The notes under the pieces were generated by a model. It saw only the letters and a list, made by a program, of their open reading frames with translations, did not search any database and had not been told where the DNA came from. From positions 1-27,622 of the forward strand of contig PFTO01000144.1 of assembly GCA_002789615.1 (NCBI GenBank): a stretch of DNA of 27,622 bases. Direction: 5' to 3'. This DNA is from Acidobacteria bacterium CG_4_9_14_3_um_filter_49_7 (GTDB lineage: Bacteria; Acidobacteriota; Holophagae; Thermotomaculales; Thermotomaculaceae). This document shows positions 1 through 7,376 of this stretch, piece after piece. Every line of letters starts with the position of its first letter. Position 1 is the first letter of the stretch. The position numbers and the translations under genes are program-made.

Positions 1-1
1 C

Positions 2-214
2 CCAATCGTCGGCGGGCTCTTCGTATTCGAGATATTTACATCCCTTCTTCAACAGAAAATCGGCGGTAGACTGGGCCGGCGCATTCTTCACCGGGCCCCC
101 TTCCACCATGAAATGACCCACCGGGGCATCGCGGAACCCAAGGTTGTCGTGCGCCTCATCATTGTCTCTATCATCCTGGCTCTCATCGCCCTTCTTTCAC
201 TCAAAGTGAGGTAG
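2..214 (+). CDS. mraY: MraY C-terminal fragment (5' end outside window)
   Basis: This frame is open from the window edge and gives about 70 residues that match the C-terminus of phospho-N-acetylmuramoyl-pentapeptide transferase, the membrane enzyme that makes lipid I in peptidoglycan synthesis. Visible hallmarks are RAPFHHEMTHRG, then AEPKVVVR, then a last membrane helix (LIIVSIILALIALLSL) ending in KVR. MraY proteins normally carry a His-His-His motif in the first block; here the third position is Glu (HHE). The next gene is mgtC rather than murD, so the usual mra/dcw order is broken at this point. Whether the gene is intact cannot be judged because its 5' part lies outside the window. A related polyprenyl-phosphate sugar-phosphate transferase is possible, but the RAP-HH-EPKV spacing favours MraY. 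Confidence 0.8.
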   Translation, partial: PIVGGLFVFEIFTSLLQQKIGGRLGRRILHRAPFHHEMTHRGIAEPKVVVRLIIVSIILALIALLSLKVR

Positions 215-362
215 CAAATGAATGTTGAATGTGAAAAAGAACAATGCCCATCACAGGATTCAAGAATGACAGGTTACTCTGGAAGAACTCAGAATTCATC
301 CTCATTCTACTGGATAAATAAAGAATAGTCCGGAGCCTTCTGAGGTACAATAGCAACATCTT

Positions 363-392
363 TAGGACTGGGATGGAATGAACAACTATAAT
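363..392 (+). promoter_or_regulatory. Candidate sigma-70 promoter for the MgtC-family gene
   Basis: A perfect TATAAT lies at 387-392. The -35 region around 363-368 (TAGGAC) is weak. Transcription would start near 399, about 37 bases before the ATG at 436. A short stem-loop (CGGCAT/ATGCCG, 394-410) sits at that start point, ahead of the Shine-Dalgarno. The call rests mainly on the -10 element. Confidence 0.4.
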
Positions 393-435
393 TCGGCATG
401 GATAATGCCGCACATCGCTTCATGGAGGATGCATA

Positions 436-1068
436 ATGAACGACTTGACCGACATTCTACTCAAAGAGGGATTGACACTGGCCCTCGGATTCTTGTTCGG
501 ATATGTGCGGCAAAAACTACGTAAGCCAATCGGATTTGGCACTTTTATTTTCGTATCCGTAGGCGCATGTTCGTTGTCAATCATTGCGTTGCGGCTACCT
601 GCCGCGAACACGGTTCCGCTGCTTGCGGCCATCGTAACGGGTATTGGTTTCCTTGGTGCCGGTGCACTGATCAAGAGTGGTGAAAAAATTCATGGCTTTA
701 CTTCCGCCGCATTGATCTGGCTGTTTGCCATCTTCGGTCTGACCATCGGTGTTGGGGAATTTACAGTAGGGATCATAATTTATACCATTGTCTGGGTGGT
801 TTCATTTGCGGACAATTTCTTTCAGCGACGGGGAATTGGCGCTTACACGAAGCAGCTTCGGGTGGTCATCGAATCCACTTTCCCCGATGAATCGCTCCAT
901 TCGAGTCCCCTTCAGAACCATGAATGTCTTCTGACAGCCGTCGCTTCTGACCGTTTGTCCTCTCTGCATACATTTACATACGATATCGTTCTTTCCGGTG
1001 AAGACAGTGCCCAGCTGGTCACCCAACTTCTGGGTGAAACCGGGGTCCGGCATGTTGAAGTAGAATGA
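436..1068 (+). CDS. MgtC/SapB-family inner-membrane protein
   Basis: This 210-residue protein has about four hydrophobic segments in its first 130 residues and a soluble C-terminal domain (about 140-210). The family core is visible: RKPIGFGTFIFVSVGAC near residues 29-45, GIGFLGAGALIKSG near 70-83, and GFTSAALIWLFAIFGLTIG near 88-106. MgtC-family proteins are inner-membrane proteins linked to growth at low magnesium, acid stress and, in pathogens, survival in macrophages; many environmental members have no known role. The ATG is preceded by GGAGG with good spacing. The Glu of the common GLERE motif after the first helix is not conserved (GYVRQ here). It stands alone between an mraY end and a decayed kinase, so context gives no functional clue. 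Confidence 0.85.
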   Translation: MNDLTDILLKEGLTLALGFLFGYVRQKLRKPIGFGTFIFVSVGACSLSIIALRLPAANTVPLLAAIVTGIGFLGAGALIKSGEKIHGFTSAALIWLFAIFGLTIGVGEFTVGIIIYTIVWVVSFADNFFQRRGIGAYTKQLRVVIESTFPDESLHSSPLQNHECLLTAVASDRLSSLHTFTYDIVLSGEDSAQLVTQLLGETGVRHVEVE

Positions 1069-1237
1069 ATCCGACCACTTCGGTTGTATTATTCTGAAAA
1101 TTAGTGGTTTACAGGCTATAGTGACGGTGTCAGATAGACCTGGCTGACTGCATCCACCAATCCTGCTGAAACAGTCCGGAATGAAAGATAAATGTCCACA
1201 TTTGATGTGTCTTTCTGTGGCCCTCCCGATCGCCTGT

Positions 1238-2418
1238 TTATTGTCTGTCCTTCAGCATATCATCCAGTACTCTCGTCATCTGTTCCTGGCTGTATGGTTT
1301 GGACATGATTGTGGTTCGGGGCAATGTCTTTTTTTTACGTCATTCAGCATTGCACTGTATCCGGACAAAAGAATGACCGGCCTCAAATCACCCCGTTTGC
1401 GCATATTCTCAATTAATTGAATGCCATTGATGTGGGGCATGTTCAAGTCCGTGATCAGCAGATCATCCGCCGTCGGCTGTTCCTTGAGGCGCTGGTCAGC
1501 TTTTCGACTATCCTGTTTCACATAGACAGAATATCCCCACGATGACAATAATTGACCAGTTCATTTCCCAATATTCTCTTCGTCATCCACGAACAGGATT
1601 CGGCCCCTTCCCCCGGGTGTGGAGTGGACGTCGATTGTCCCCTTGAGGCTGCTTACAATCCCATGAACGACAACCAGTCCCATGCCGGAGCCCTGACGAC
1701 CGACAGGTTTTGTTGTAAAGTAGGGTTCAAAGATGCGCCTTTGTGTTTCTGAATCCATTCCTACTCCAGTGTCTTCGATGGAAAGAATACAGGCTGCGTT
1801 ATTCTCGTTTCCGGTTCTGGTTTCCAGTCTCAGTTGAACAGTCAAAACGCCGCCCGTTTCCTGTATTGCATGAAAGGCATTGGTACACAGGTTCATAGCG
1901 ATCTGGTACAACCGGGACGGCTCGGCCATCACGTATATGTCTGTAATTTCAATTTCGTTGCGAACGGAGATGCCCTTGGGCAGGGTCGCCTTGAGCAGTT
2001 TGACAGCCTCTTTGAGAATCAGTGAAATTTGAATCGGCTTCTTTTCCTGTCTGGCCTGACGGCTGAATGTCATAATTTGTTCCACAAAGTCTGTTGCCCT
2101 GTGAATGGCTTTCTGAATTTCCAGCATGCTCTCATGCTCTATTGTCCCCTGTGTCAGTTGCCTGATAATGATGTCGAAGTACGTGGATATATACGTCAGA
2201 ATATTGTTGAAATCATGGGCAATCCCGCCTGCGAGAGTTCCTATGGATTCCATCCGCTGGTTGTATTCCATTACTTCTTCCATCTTTCTGCGCTCATTGA
2301 TCTGGTTCACAAATGCATCAATCAGCTGATTCGTTCTGGTCACCAACCGTCGAAAATCGGTGCCGACCTTATCCGGATCACTTTTGGCGTGCAATTTTCC
2401 CTTTAAGATTTCATCCAC
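1238..2418 (-). pseudogene. Decayed hybrid sensor histidine kinase with receiver domain
   Basis: The readable parts, in order, are: a coiled linker (RTNQLIDAFVNQINERRKME), the phospho-acceptor helix GTLAGGIAHDFNNIL, an ATPase domain with NLCTNAFHAI, DTGVGM and GSGMGL, then a receiver domain starting RILFVDDEEN. Several lesions are visible. (1) The linker between STPGG and the receiver is missing, as if deleted in frame. (2) A TGA at 1561-1563 interrupts the receiver just after DEENIGK; the same frame continues as TGQLLSSWGYSV and includes the phospho-acceptor region LLITDLNMPHINGIQL. (3) At an A8 tract (1329-1336) the frame is lost; one base shift restores the family-typical end KPYSQEQMTRVLDDML, with a stop at 1238-1240. 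(4) The 5' end stops abruptly at about 2420, where an unrelated outer-membrane fragment begins on the other strand. Sensor domains are absent. This is probably a dead remnant; a truncated kinase-only product from 1561-2418 cannot be excluded. Confidence 0.8.
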
Positions 2419-2428
2419 CAGATTTTCC

Positions 2429-2590
2429 GTTTCGGACGTAACCCTGGACTACCCGGTTGCTCTGAGACTCGGGGAACTCAATTTGAGTTTGACGTATACC
2501 AACCTGATCGATGCCAATATTCATGCGCCGGGTTTTCGCAATAGTGATAACAACCTTATCTTTGGTGTAAACTGGTCTTACCGCTTCTGA
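2429..2590 (+). pseudogene. C-terminal fragment of an outer-membrane beta-barrel protein
   Basis: This open stretch encodes about 53 residues of alternating polar and aromatic/hydrophobic strands (LNLSLTYTNLIDAN, then NNLIFGVNWSYRF) and ends in Phe. A terminal aromatic after a Y-x-F strand is the classic C-terminal signature recognised by the BAM machinery. No signal peptide or upstream barrel is present: sequence before about 2429 belongs to the opposite-strand kinase remnant. The piece is therefore a 3' remnant joined to kinase DNA by a rearrangement. A strong terminator follows at 2616-2650, probably the original terminator of the lost gene. The exact barrel family is not recognisable. Confidence 0.6.
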
Positions 2591-2611
2591 ACAGGGGCAA
2601 AGTCTGCATAC

Positions 2612-2650
2612 AAAAAAGCGGCGGTCAATATGACCGCCGCTTCCTTTTTC
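2612..2650. terminator. Bidirectional intrinsic terminator
   Basis: A 12-bp perfect stem (2616-2627 with 2631-2642, AAGCGGCGGTCA/TGACCGCCGCTT) with a three-base loop is flanked by A6 on the left and CCTTTTTC on the right. It can terminate rightward transcription from the outer-membrane fragment and leftward transcription from ubiD and tRNA-Pro. Confidence 0.85.
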
Positions 2651-2657
2651 TCAAGAA

Positions 2658-2734
2658 TGGTCGGGGCGAGAAGATTTGAACTTCCGACCTTTCGGTCCCG
2701 AACCGAACGCTCTACCAGGCTGAGCCACGCCCCG
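2658..2734 (-). tRNA. tRNA-Pro (anticodon CGG)
   Basis: The complement folds as a complete cloverleaf: acceptor CGGGGCG/CGCCCCG, D arm GCTC/GAGC, anticodon stem TTCGG/CCGAA around loop TTCGGGA (anticodon CGG, reading CCG), T arm GGAAG-TTCAAAT-CTTCT, discriminator A and an encoded CCA. It lies 16 bases after the ubiD stop and just before a terminator, so it is probably made at least partly as the tail of the upstream transcript. Confidence 0.95.
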
Positions 2735-2750
2735 ACAATCGGAACAGGCG

Positions 2751-4205
2751 CTATTCTACAAGATTTAAATCCCGAAGCATAGCATCAATTTTGTTTTTAA
2801 CGCTTTTTCCCATCACGATGTCTTCCGGCCATTCCCGGACAAATCCCTCTGACGTCCATTTCCTTGTGGCATCAATGCCAATCTTGGTACCGATCCTTGC
2901 AACAGGAGCGGCGTGATCCAGTACATCCAACGGACCGTCGGTGAAGGTCATGTCCCTTTTGGGGTCGACATTGTTGCCCACTCGCCACATGACATCATTG
3001 AGGTTGTGAACGTCCACATCCTCATCCACAATAATCACAAATTTTGTAAACATCATCTGGCCCATTCCCCAGACTGCGTTCATCACTTTTTTCGCATGCC
3101 ACGGGTACTGTTTTCGAATGGACAAAATTGCAAAATTATGGAAAACACCAAAAATAGGCAGATTCATGTCCACAACTTCCGGCAATTGGGTTTTCAGCAG
3201 GGGGAGAAAAATTCTTTCGGTTGCTTTCCCCATGTAGCAGTCTTCCTGGGGAGGCTTTCCCACGACTGTGGCTGGATAAATCGGGTTTTCCCGACTGGTT
3301 ATACAGGTAACATGGAAGGTGGGATAGGAATCCGCAAGGGAATAATATCCGGTGTGATCTCCGAAGGGACCTTCGGTCCGCATGTCGTCCAGGTCCACAT
3401 AACCTTCCAGTATGATTTCCGCGTTTGCCGGAACTACCATGTCCACTGTCCGGCATCTGACCACCGGTACACCACTTTTGCGAAGAAAACCGGCAAACAT
3501 CAGTTCACTGATCATGGGTGGCAACGGTGCTGTGGCTGCGTAGGTCAGTGCGGGGTCTCCCCCCAGCGCAACAGCTACCGGTACATGTCGGGTGTTTCGC
3601 CCGGCATTTCTGAGGTTCCTGGCTCCATCGTGGTGAATATGGATGTGCATGCCGGTGCTGTTTTGATCATAAATCTGCATTCGGTACATACCGATATTCT
3701 GTCGGCCGTTTTCATCCTTTGTGCAAACAAGGGGCAGGGTAATGAATCGACCGGCATCTCCCGGCCATGTTTTCAACACCGGAAATTGCCCGAGATCCAC
3801 ATCATTCCCCTCAAACACAAGTTCCTGGCAGGGGGCTTTCTTAACAATTCGTGGTTTGTAACTGGCAATTTCATTGAGGAGCGGGAGCTTTTTCAACTTG
3901 TCCATCAGGTTGCTTTCAAGTTGTGGAATCATTTCTTCCATAAGGGACTCAATGCGATGTGCAATGTCGTCCAGATTATCCACACCCAGGGCCAGGGCCA
4001 TTCGGTCCATTGAACCGAAGAGATTGGTCACCACCGGAATCCGGCTGCCTGTTGGATTTTCAAACAGCAGACCGGGGCCGTTCATTTTGGAAATGCGATC
4101 CGTAAACTCACAGATTTCCAGTTCTGGGTCAATTTCTTCCGATACCCGAAGCAGTTTGTCCTGTTTTTCCAGTTCTGAAATGAACCATCGAAGGTCCCGA
4201 TTCAT
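2751..4205 (-). CDS. ubiD: UbiD-family prenylated-FMN-dependent decarboxylase
   Basis: This 484-residue protein matches the UbiD/MenA-type 4-hydroxy-3-polyprenylbenzoate decarboxylase family in length and motifs. UbiD enzymes decarboxylate aromatic or unsaturated acids with prenylated FMN, usually in ubiquinone or menaquinone synthesis; UbiX supplies the cofactor. Visible are NIGMYRMQIYDQNSTGMHIH (the conserved Arg and cofactor/metal region, about residues 165-190), GYVDLDDMRTEGPFGDHTGYYS (the Arg-Glu-Glu region, about 268-290) and VGKPPQEDCYMGKATERIF after it. No ubiX or other quinone gene is in the window, so the substrate is not settled; a catabolic decarboxylase is possible. The start codon is 9 bases after the transaldolase stop, implying one operon with gyrA and that gene. 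Confidence 0.88.
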   Translation of the reverse strand: MNRDLRWFISELEKQDKLLRVSEEIDPELEICEFTDRISKMNGPGLLFENPTGSRIPVVTNLFGSMDRMALALGVDNLDDIAHRIESLMEEMIPQLESNLMDKLKKLPLLNEIASYKPRIVKKAPCQELVFEGNDVDLGQFPVLKTWPGDAGRFITLPLVCTKDENGRQNIGMYRMQIYDQNSTGMHIHIHHDGARNLRNAGRNTRHVPVAVALGGDPALTYAATAPLPPMISELMFAGFLRKSGVPVVRCRTVDMVVPANAEIILEGYVDLDDMRTEGPFGDHTGYYSLADSYPTFHVTCITSRENPIYPATVVGKPPQEDCYMGKATERIFLPLLKTQLPEVVDMNLPIFGVFHNFAILSIRKQYPWHAKKVMNAVWGMGQMMFTKFVIIVDEDVDVHNLNDVMWRVGNNVDPKRDMTFTDGPLDVLDHAAPVARIGTKIGIDATRKWTSEGFVREWPEDIVMGKSVKNKIDAMLRDLNLVE

Positions 4206-4214
4206 GGGAACTCT

Positions 4215-4859
4215 CTATTTTTTTGCCGATTCCCAGTCTTTCAGGAATCGCGCGATACCGATATCGGTCAATGGATGTTTGATCATCTGATCCACAACCT
4301 TGGGCGGAATAGTAGCAATATCGGCTCCGGCCAGTGCCGCATCCCGGACATGAAGCGGGTTGCGAACAGATGCCACAATAATCTCTGTGTGCATACAGTA
4401 GTTATCGAAAATTTGTCGAATCTCCGGCACAACCCCAATTCCGTCCTGAACAATATCATCCAGCCGGCCTACAAATGGGGAAACGTAGGATGCGCCTGCT
4501 TTGGCTGCCAGAAGTGCCTGAGTGGCAGTAAAAATCAGAGTCACGTTGGTATGGATGTTCTGATTCGCGCACCATCTAACGGCTTTCAATCCCTCTGCCG
4601 TCATAGGGATCTTCACGACAATATTTTCCGCCCAGGTGGCAATGTCTTTTGCTTCCCCGATCATGCCGTCAGCATCCAGTGAAACCGCCTCTGCGGAAAC
4701 CGGGCCCTTAACAAAAGAACAGATTTCATTAATAACTTCCCTGAAATTGCGCCCTTCCCGGGCCACAAGAGAAGGATTGGTGGTCACACCGTCGACCAGA
4801 CCAAGCTCATGAAGCCGCCGGATATCTTCTACATTTGCCGTATCAATAAAAAATTTCAT
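4215..4859 (-). CDS. tal: Transaldolase / fructose-6-phosphate aldolase family (TalC type)
   Basis: This 214-residue TIM-barrel protein is of the short transaldolase (TalC/FSA) type. Visible are MKFFIDTANVEDI at the N-terminus, GVTTNPSL (about 24-31), VVKIPMT with the Schiff-base lysine (near residue 83), NVTLIFTATQALLAAKAGA and YVSPFVGRLDD. The family either transfers dihydroxyacetone units in the non-oxidative pentose phosphate pathway or cleaves fructose 6-phosphate; sequence alone does not settle which. The gene has a very strong ribosome-binding site (AGGAGGAG, 4 bases before ATG). It follows gyrA by 36 bases and is followed by ubiD after 9 bases. Confidence 0.92.
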   Translation of the reverse strand: MKFFIDTANVEDIRRLHELGLVDGVTTNPSLVAREGRNFREVINEICSFVKGPVSAEAVSLDADGMIGEAKDIATWAENIVVKIPMTAEGLKAVRWCANQNIHTNVTLIFTATQALLAAKAGASYVSPFVGRLDDIVQDGIGVVPEIRQIFDNYCMHTEIIVASVRNPLHVRDAALAGADIATIPPKVVDQMIKHPLTDIGIARFLKDWESAKK

Positions 4860-4895
4860 TTTCTCCTCCTGTGATAAAACCGGCCATCCGGTTGC

Positions 4896-7361
4896 TCATT
4901 CATTTTCTGTGGAATCTATGACTGTGTTTCCGGCGTCCACTGCTACTTCACCTTTTGCAATTTTGGCCACAGATGACACGCTGTCTTCACCGCCCAATAC
5001 CAGCATCCTGACACCCTGGGTGTTGCGGCCGATCCGGCTTACACCGGATACTTTCACCCGGATGGCTTTCCCTGCCTCAGTAATAATTACCGCTTCGTCA
5101 TCATTGTCCACCGGCATAACGCCAACTACCTTGCCGGTTTTCGGAGAAAGTTTCATATTGATAATTCCACTTCCCCCCCGGGACTGAAGGCGATATTCCG
5201 AAACAACGGTACGTTTGCCACTGCCAAATTCCGAGACGGTCAAAATATCCACATCATCCGGTACCACATTCATGGAAATCACGCGGTCTTTGCCCTTCAA
5301 CCTTATACCCCGCACACCTGCCGCTGTCCGCCCCATGGGACGGACGTCGGTTTCCGCGAATTTGATTGCTTTACCCAATTCTGTCGCAATAAAGATATTG
5401 TCATTCCCGCTGGACAGAGACACAGACACAAGACGGTCCCCTTCCCTGAGATTGATCGCAACAATGCCGCCTTTTCTCGGGTGGGAATATGCGCTCAACA
5501 TCGTTTTCTTCACTAGTCCTTTTTCAGTGGAAAATACAATATTTCCTTCATCTGTAAAACTGCGGGTTGTTAATACAGCTGCAACTCTTTCTTCCGTACT
5601 CAACATCAGCAGGTTTGCGATTGAGCGGCCTTTGGCTGCGGTGGAAAGCTCTGGAATACTGTAGGCCTTCAACCAGTAAACGCGACCAATATCGGTAAAA
5701 ACAAGGATATCGTCGTGGGTAGATGCTATAAATACATTTTCAACAAAATCCTCATCCCTTGTGGTTATCCCTCGGATCCCTTTTCCGCCTCGATGCTGAT
5801 TTCGATACGCTGTGATGGGCGTTCGTTTGATGTATCCTTCTCCGGTGATAGTGATGACAACATCTTCCTCCACAATAAAATCTTCAATGTTCATCTCCCG
5901 TTCTTCCGGTACAATCTGGGACAACCTCTCGTCACCAAAGGTTTCGACCGCTTCTTTCAATTCCTCCTTAACAATTCCAAGGACCTTTTGTTCACTGGCA
6001 AGGATTTCTTCCAGTTTCTGAATCAATTTCAGTAACTGACGATATTCTTCCAGGATCTTATCCCTCTCCAGCCCGGTGAGACGCTGAAGCTTCATATCCA
6101 GAATCGCCTGGGCCTGAAGATCGGAAAAAGAAAAGCGATCGATCAATGCCTTCTTTGCTTCCGGCGGGTTGGTTGCGGCTTTGATGAGTCGAATGACTTC
6201 ATCGATATTTTCAATGGCAATTTTTAACCCTTCCAGGATATGGGCCCGTGCACGTGCTTTCGCCAGGTCAAAGATTGTACGCTTGACAATAACATCCTTC
6301 CTGAAAGCAACAAATTCCTCAATGATTTCCTTAAGATTAAGTATCTTGGGATGCAGATGAACCAATGACAGCAGGATAATGGAAAAACTGGATTCCAGTT
6401 GCGTATGTTTGAACAGGTGGTTCAGTAGGACTTGGGGAACGGTTCCCTTTTTCAGCTCTATCACTACCCGGATACCATCCCGATCGGATTCATCCCTGAG
6501 ATCACTGATTCCCTCAATTTTCTTGTCTTTTACAAGAGTCGCGATTTTTTCAATCAGAGTGGCTTTATTCACCTGATAGGGAATTTCACTGATGATAATC
6601 TTTTCTCTGTCCCCTTTAAATTTTTCCACATAGGTTCGGGCACGCATGATGGCTTTTCCCCGTCCGGTTCGATAAGCACTTTCAATTCCAGAAATTCCAT
6701 AAATAATGCCACCGGTAGGAAAATCAGGACCTTTGATGTGTTTCATCAATTCCGGCAATTCAATATCAGGATTCTCAATAGTGGCAATAATTCCGCTTAT
6801 GACTTCCCTAAGATTGTGGGGCGGAATACTGGTTGCCATCCCAACGGCAATTCCACTTGACCCGTTTACCAACAGATTTGGAATCCTGGCGGGCAAAACG
6901 GTCGGCTCCTGAAGAGAACCATCGTAGTTGGGAAGAAAGTCCACCGTCTCCTTCTCCAGGTCATTGAGAAGTTCATGGGCGATTTTCTTCATTCGGATTT
7001 CCGTGTATCGCATGGCCGCTGCGGGGTCACCATCAATGGAACCGAAGTTTCCCTGCCCATCTACCAGCATATATCGCAGTGAAAAACTCTGAGCCATCCG
7101 GACAATGGTATCGTAGACTGCCGAATCGCCGTGTGGGTGATATTTACCAATTACATCACCGACAACTCTGGCTGATTTCTTATATGGCTTGTTATAGTCA
7201 TTTTTCATGTCGTACATGGCATACAATACCCTGCGATGCACCGGTTTCAGTCCATCCCGTACATCCGGAATGGCTCGACCGACAATTACACTCATCGCGT
7301 AATCCAGGTATGATTTCTTTACTTCTTTTTCAATTTCTATCTTGCGAATATCTTCCGACAT
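4896..7361 (-). CDS. gyrA: DNA gyrase subunit A
   Basis: This 821-residue protein is a full-length GyrA. With GyrB it introduces negative supercoils ahead of replication forks. The winged-helix/tower part begins MSEDIRKIEIEKEVKKSYLD. The catalytic Tyr is at residue 119 in AAAMRYTEIR. The quinolone-resistance region (GKYHPHGDSAVYDTIVRMAQ) has Ser80 and Asp84, the usual susceptible residues. The C-terminal DNA-wrapping domain starts after about residue 500, and its GyrA box reads QHRGGKG, one residue off the usual Q(R/K)RGGKG. The start is 15 bases after the gyrB stop, so the two subunits are co-transcribed. A weak 6-bp stem (4878-4893) lies between this gene and the transaldolase gene. Confidence 0.98.
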   Translation of the reverse strand: MSEDIRKIEIEKEVKKSYLDYAMSVIVGRAIPDVRDGLKPVHRRVLYAMYDMKNDYNKPYKKSARVVGDVIGKYHPHGDSAVYDTIVRMAQSFSLRYMLVDGQGNFGSIDGDPAAAMRYTEIRMKKIAHELLNDLEKETVDFLPNYDGSLQEPTVLPARIPNLLVNGSSGIAVGMATSIPPHNLREVISGIIATIENPDIELPELMKHIKGPDFPTGGIIYGISGIESAYRTGRGKAIMRARTYVEKFKGDREKIIISEIPYQVNKATLIEKIATLVKDKKIEGISDLRDESDRDGIRVVIELKKGTVPQVLLNHLFKHTQLESSFSIILLSLVHLHPKILNLKEIIEEFVAFRKDVIVKRTIFDLAKARARAHILEGLKIAIENIDEVIRLIKAATNPPEAKKALIDRFSFSDLQAQAILDMKLQRLTGLERDKILEEYRQLLKLIQKLEEILASEQKVLGIVKEELKEAVETFGDERLSQIVPEEREMNIEDFIVEEDVVITITGEGYIKRTPITAYRNQHRGGKGIRGITTRDEDFVENVFIASTHDDILVFTDIGRVYWLKAYSIPELSTAAKGRSIANLLMLSTEERVAAVLTTRSFTDEGNIVFSTEKGLVKKTMLSAYSHPRKGGIVAINLREGDRLVSVSLSSGNDNIFIATELGKAIKFAETDVRPMGRTAAGVRGIRLKGKDRVISMNVVPDDVDILTVSEFGSGKRTVVSEYRLQSRGGSGIINMKLSPKTGKVVGVMPVDNDDEAVIITEAGKAIRVKVSGVSRIGRNTQGVRMLVLGGEDSVSSVAKIAKGEVAVDAGNTVIDSTENE

Positions 7362-7376
7362 CTCTTACACCACCTG

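Noticed and set aside
394..410. Small stem-loop before mgtC as a magnesium-sensing leader
   Set aside because: The leader is under 40 bases, far too short for the known mgtA/mgtC-type leaders, and the stem overlaps the predicted transcript start.
201..413. 70-codon minus-strand frame between mraY and mgtC
   Set aside because: No ribosome-binding site and no recognisable content; the mgtC promoter sits within it.
2913..4013. Long 366-codon plus-strand frame opposite ubiD
   Set aside because: Composition is rich in His and Cys and shows no family pattern; it is the antisense shadow of a well-supported gene.
4878..4893. Stem AACCGG/CCGGTT between gyrA and the transaldolase gene, followed by four pyrimidines
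   Set aside because: Only 6 bp with a short T run; too weak to call a terminator in a tightly packed operon.
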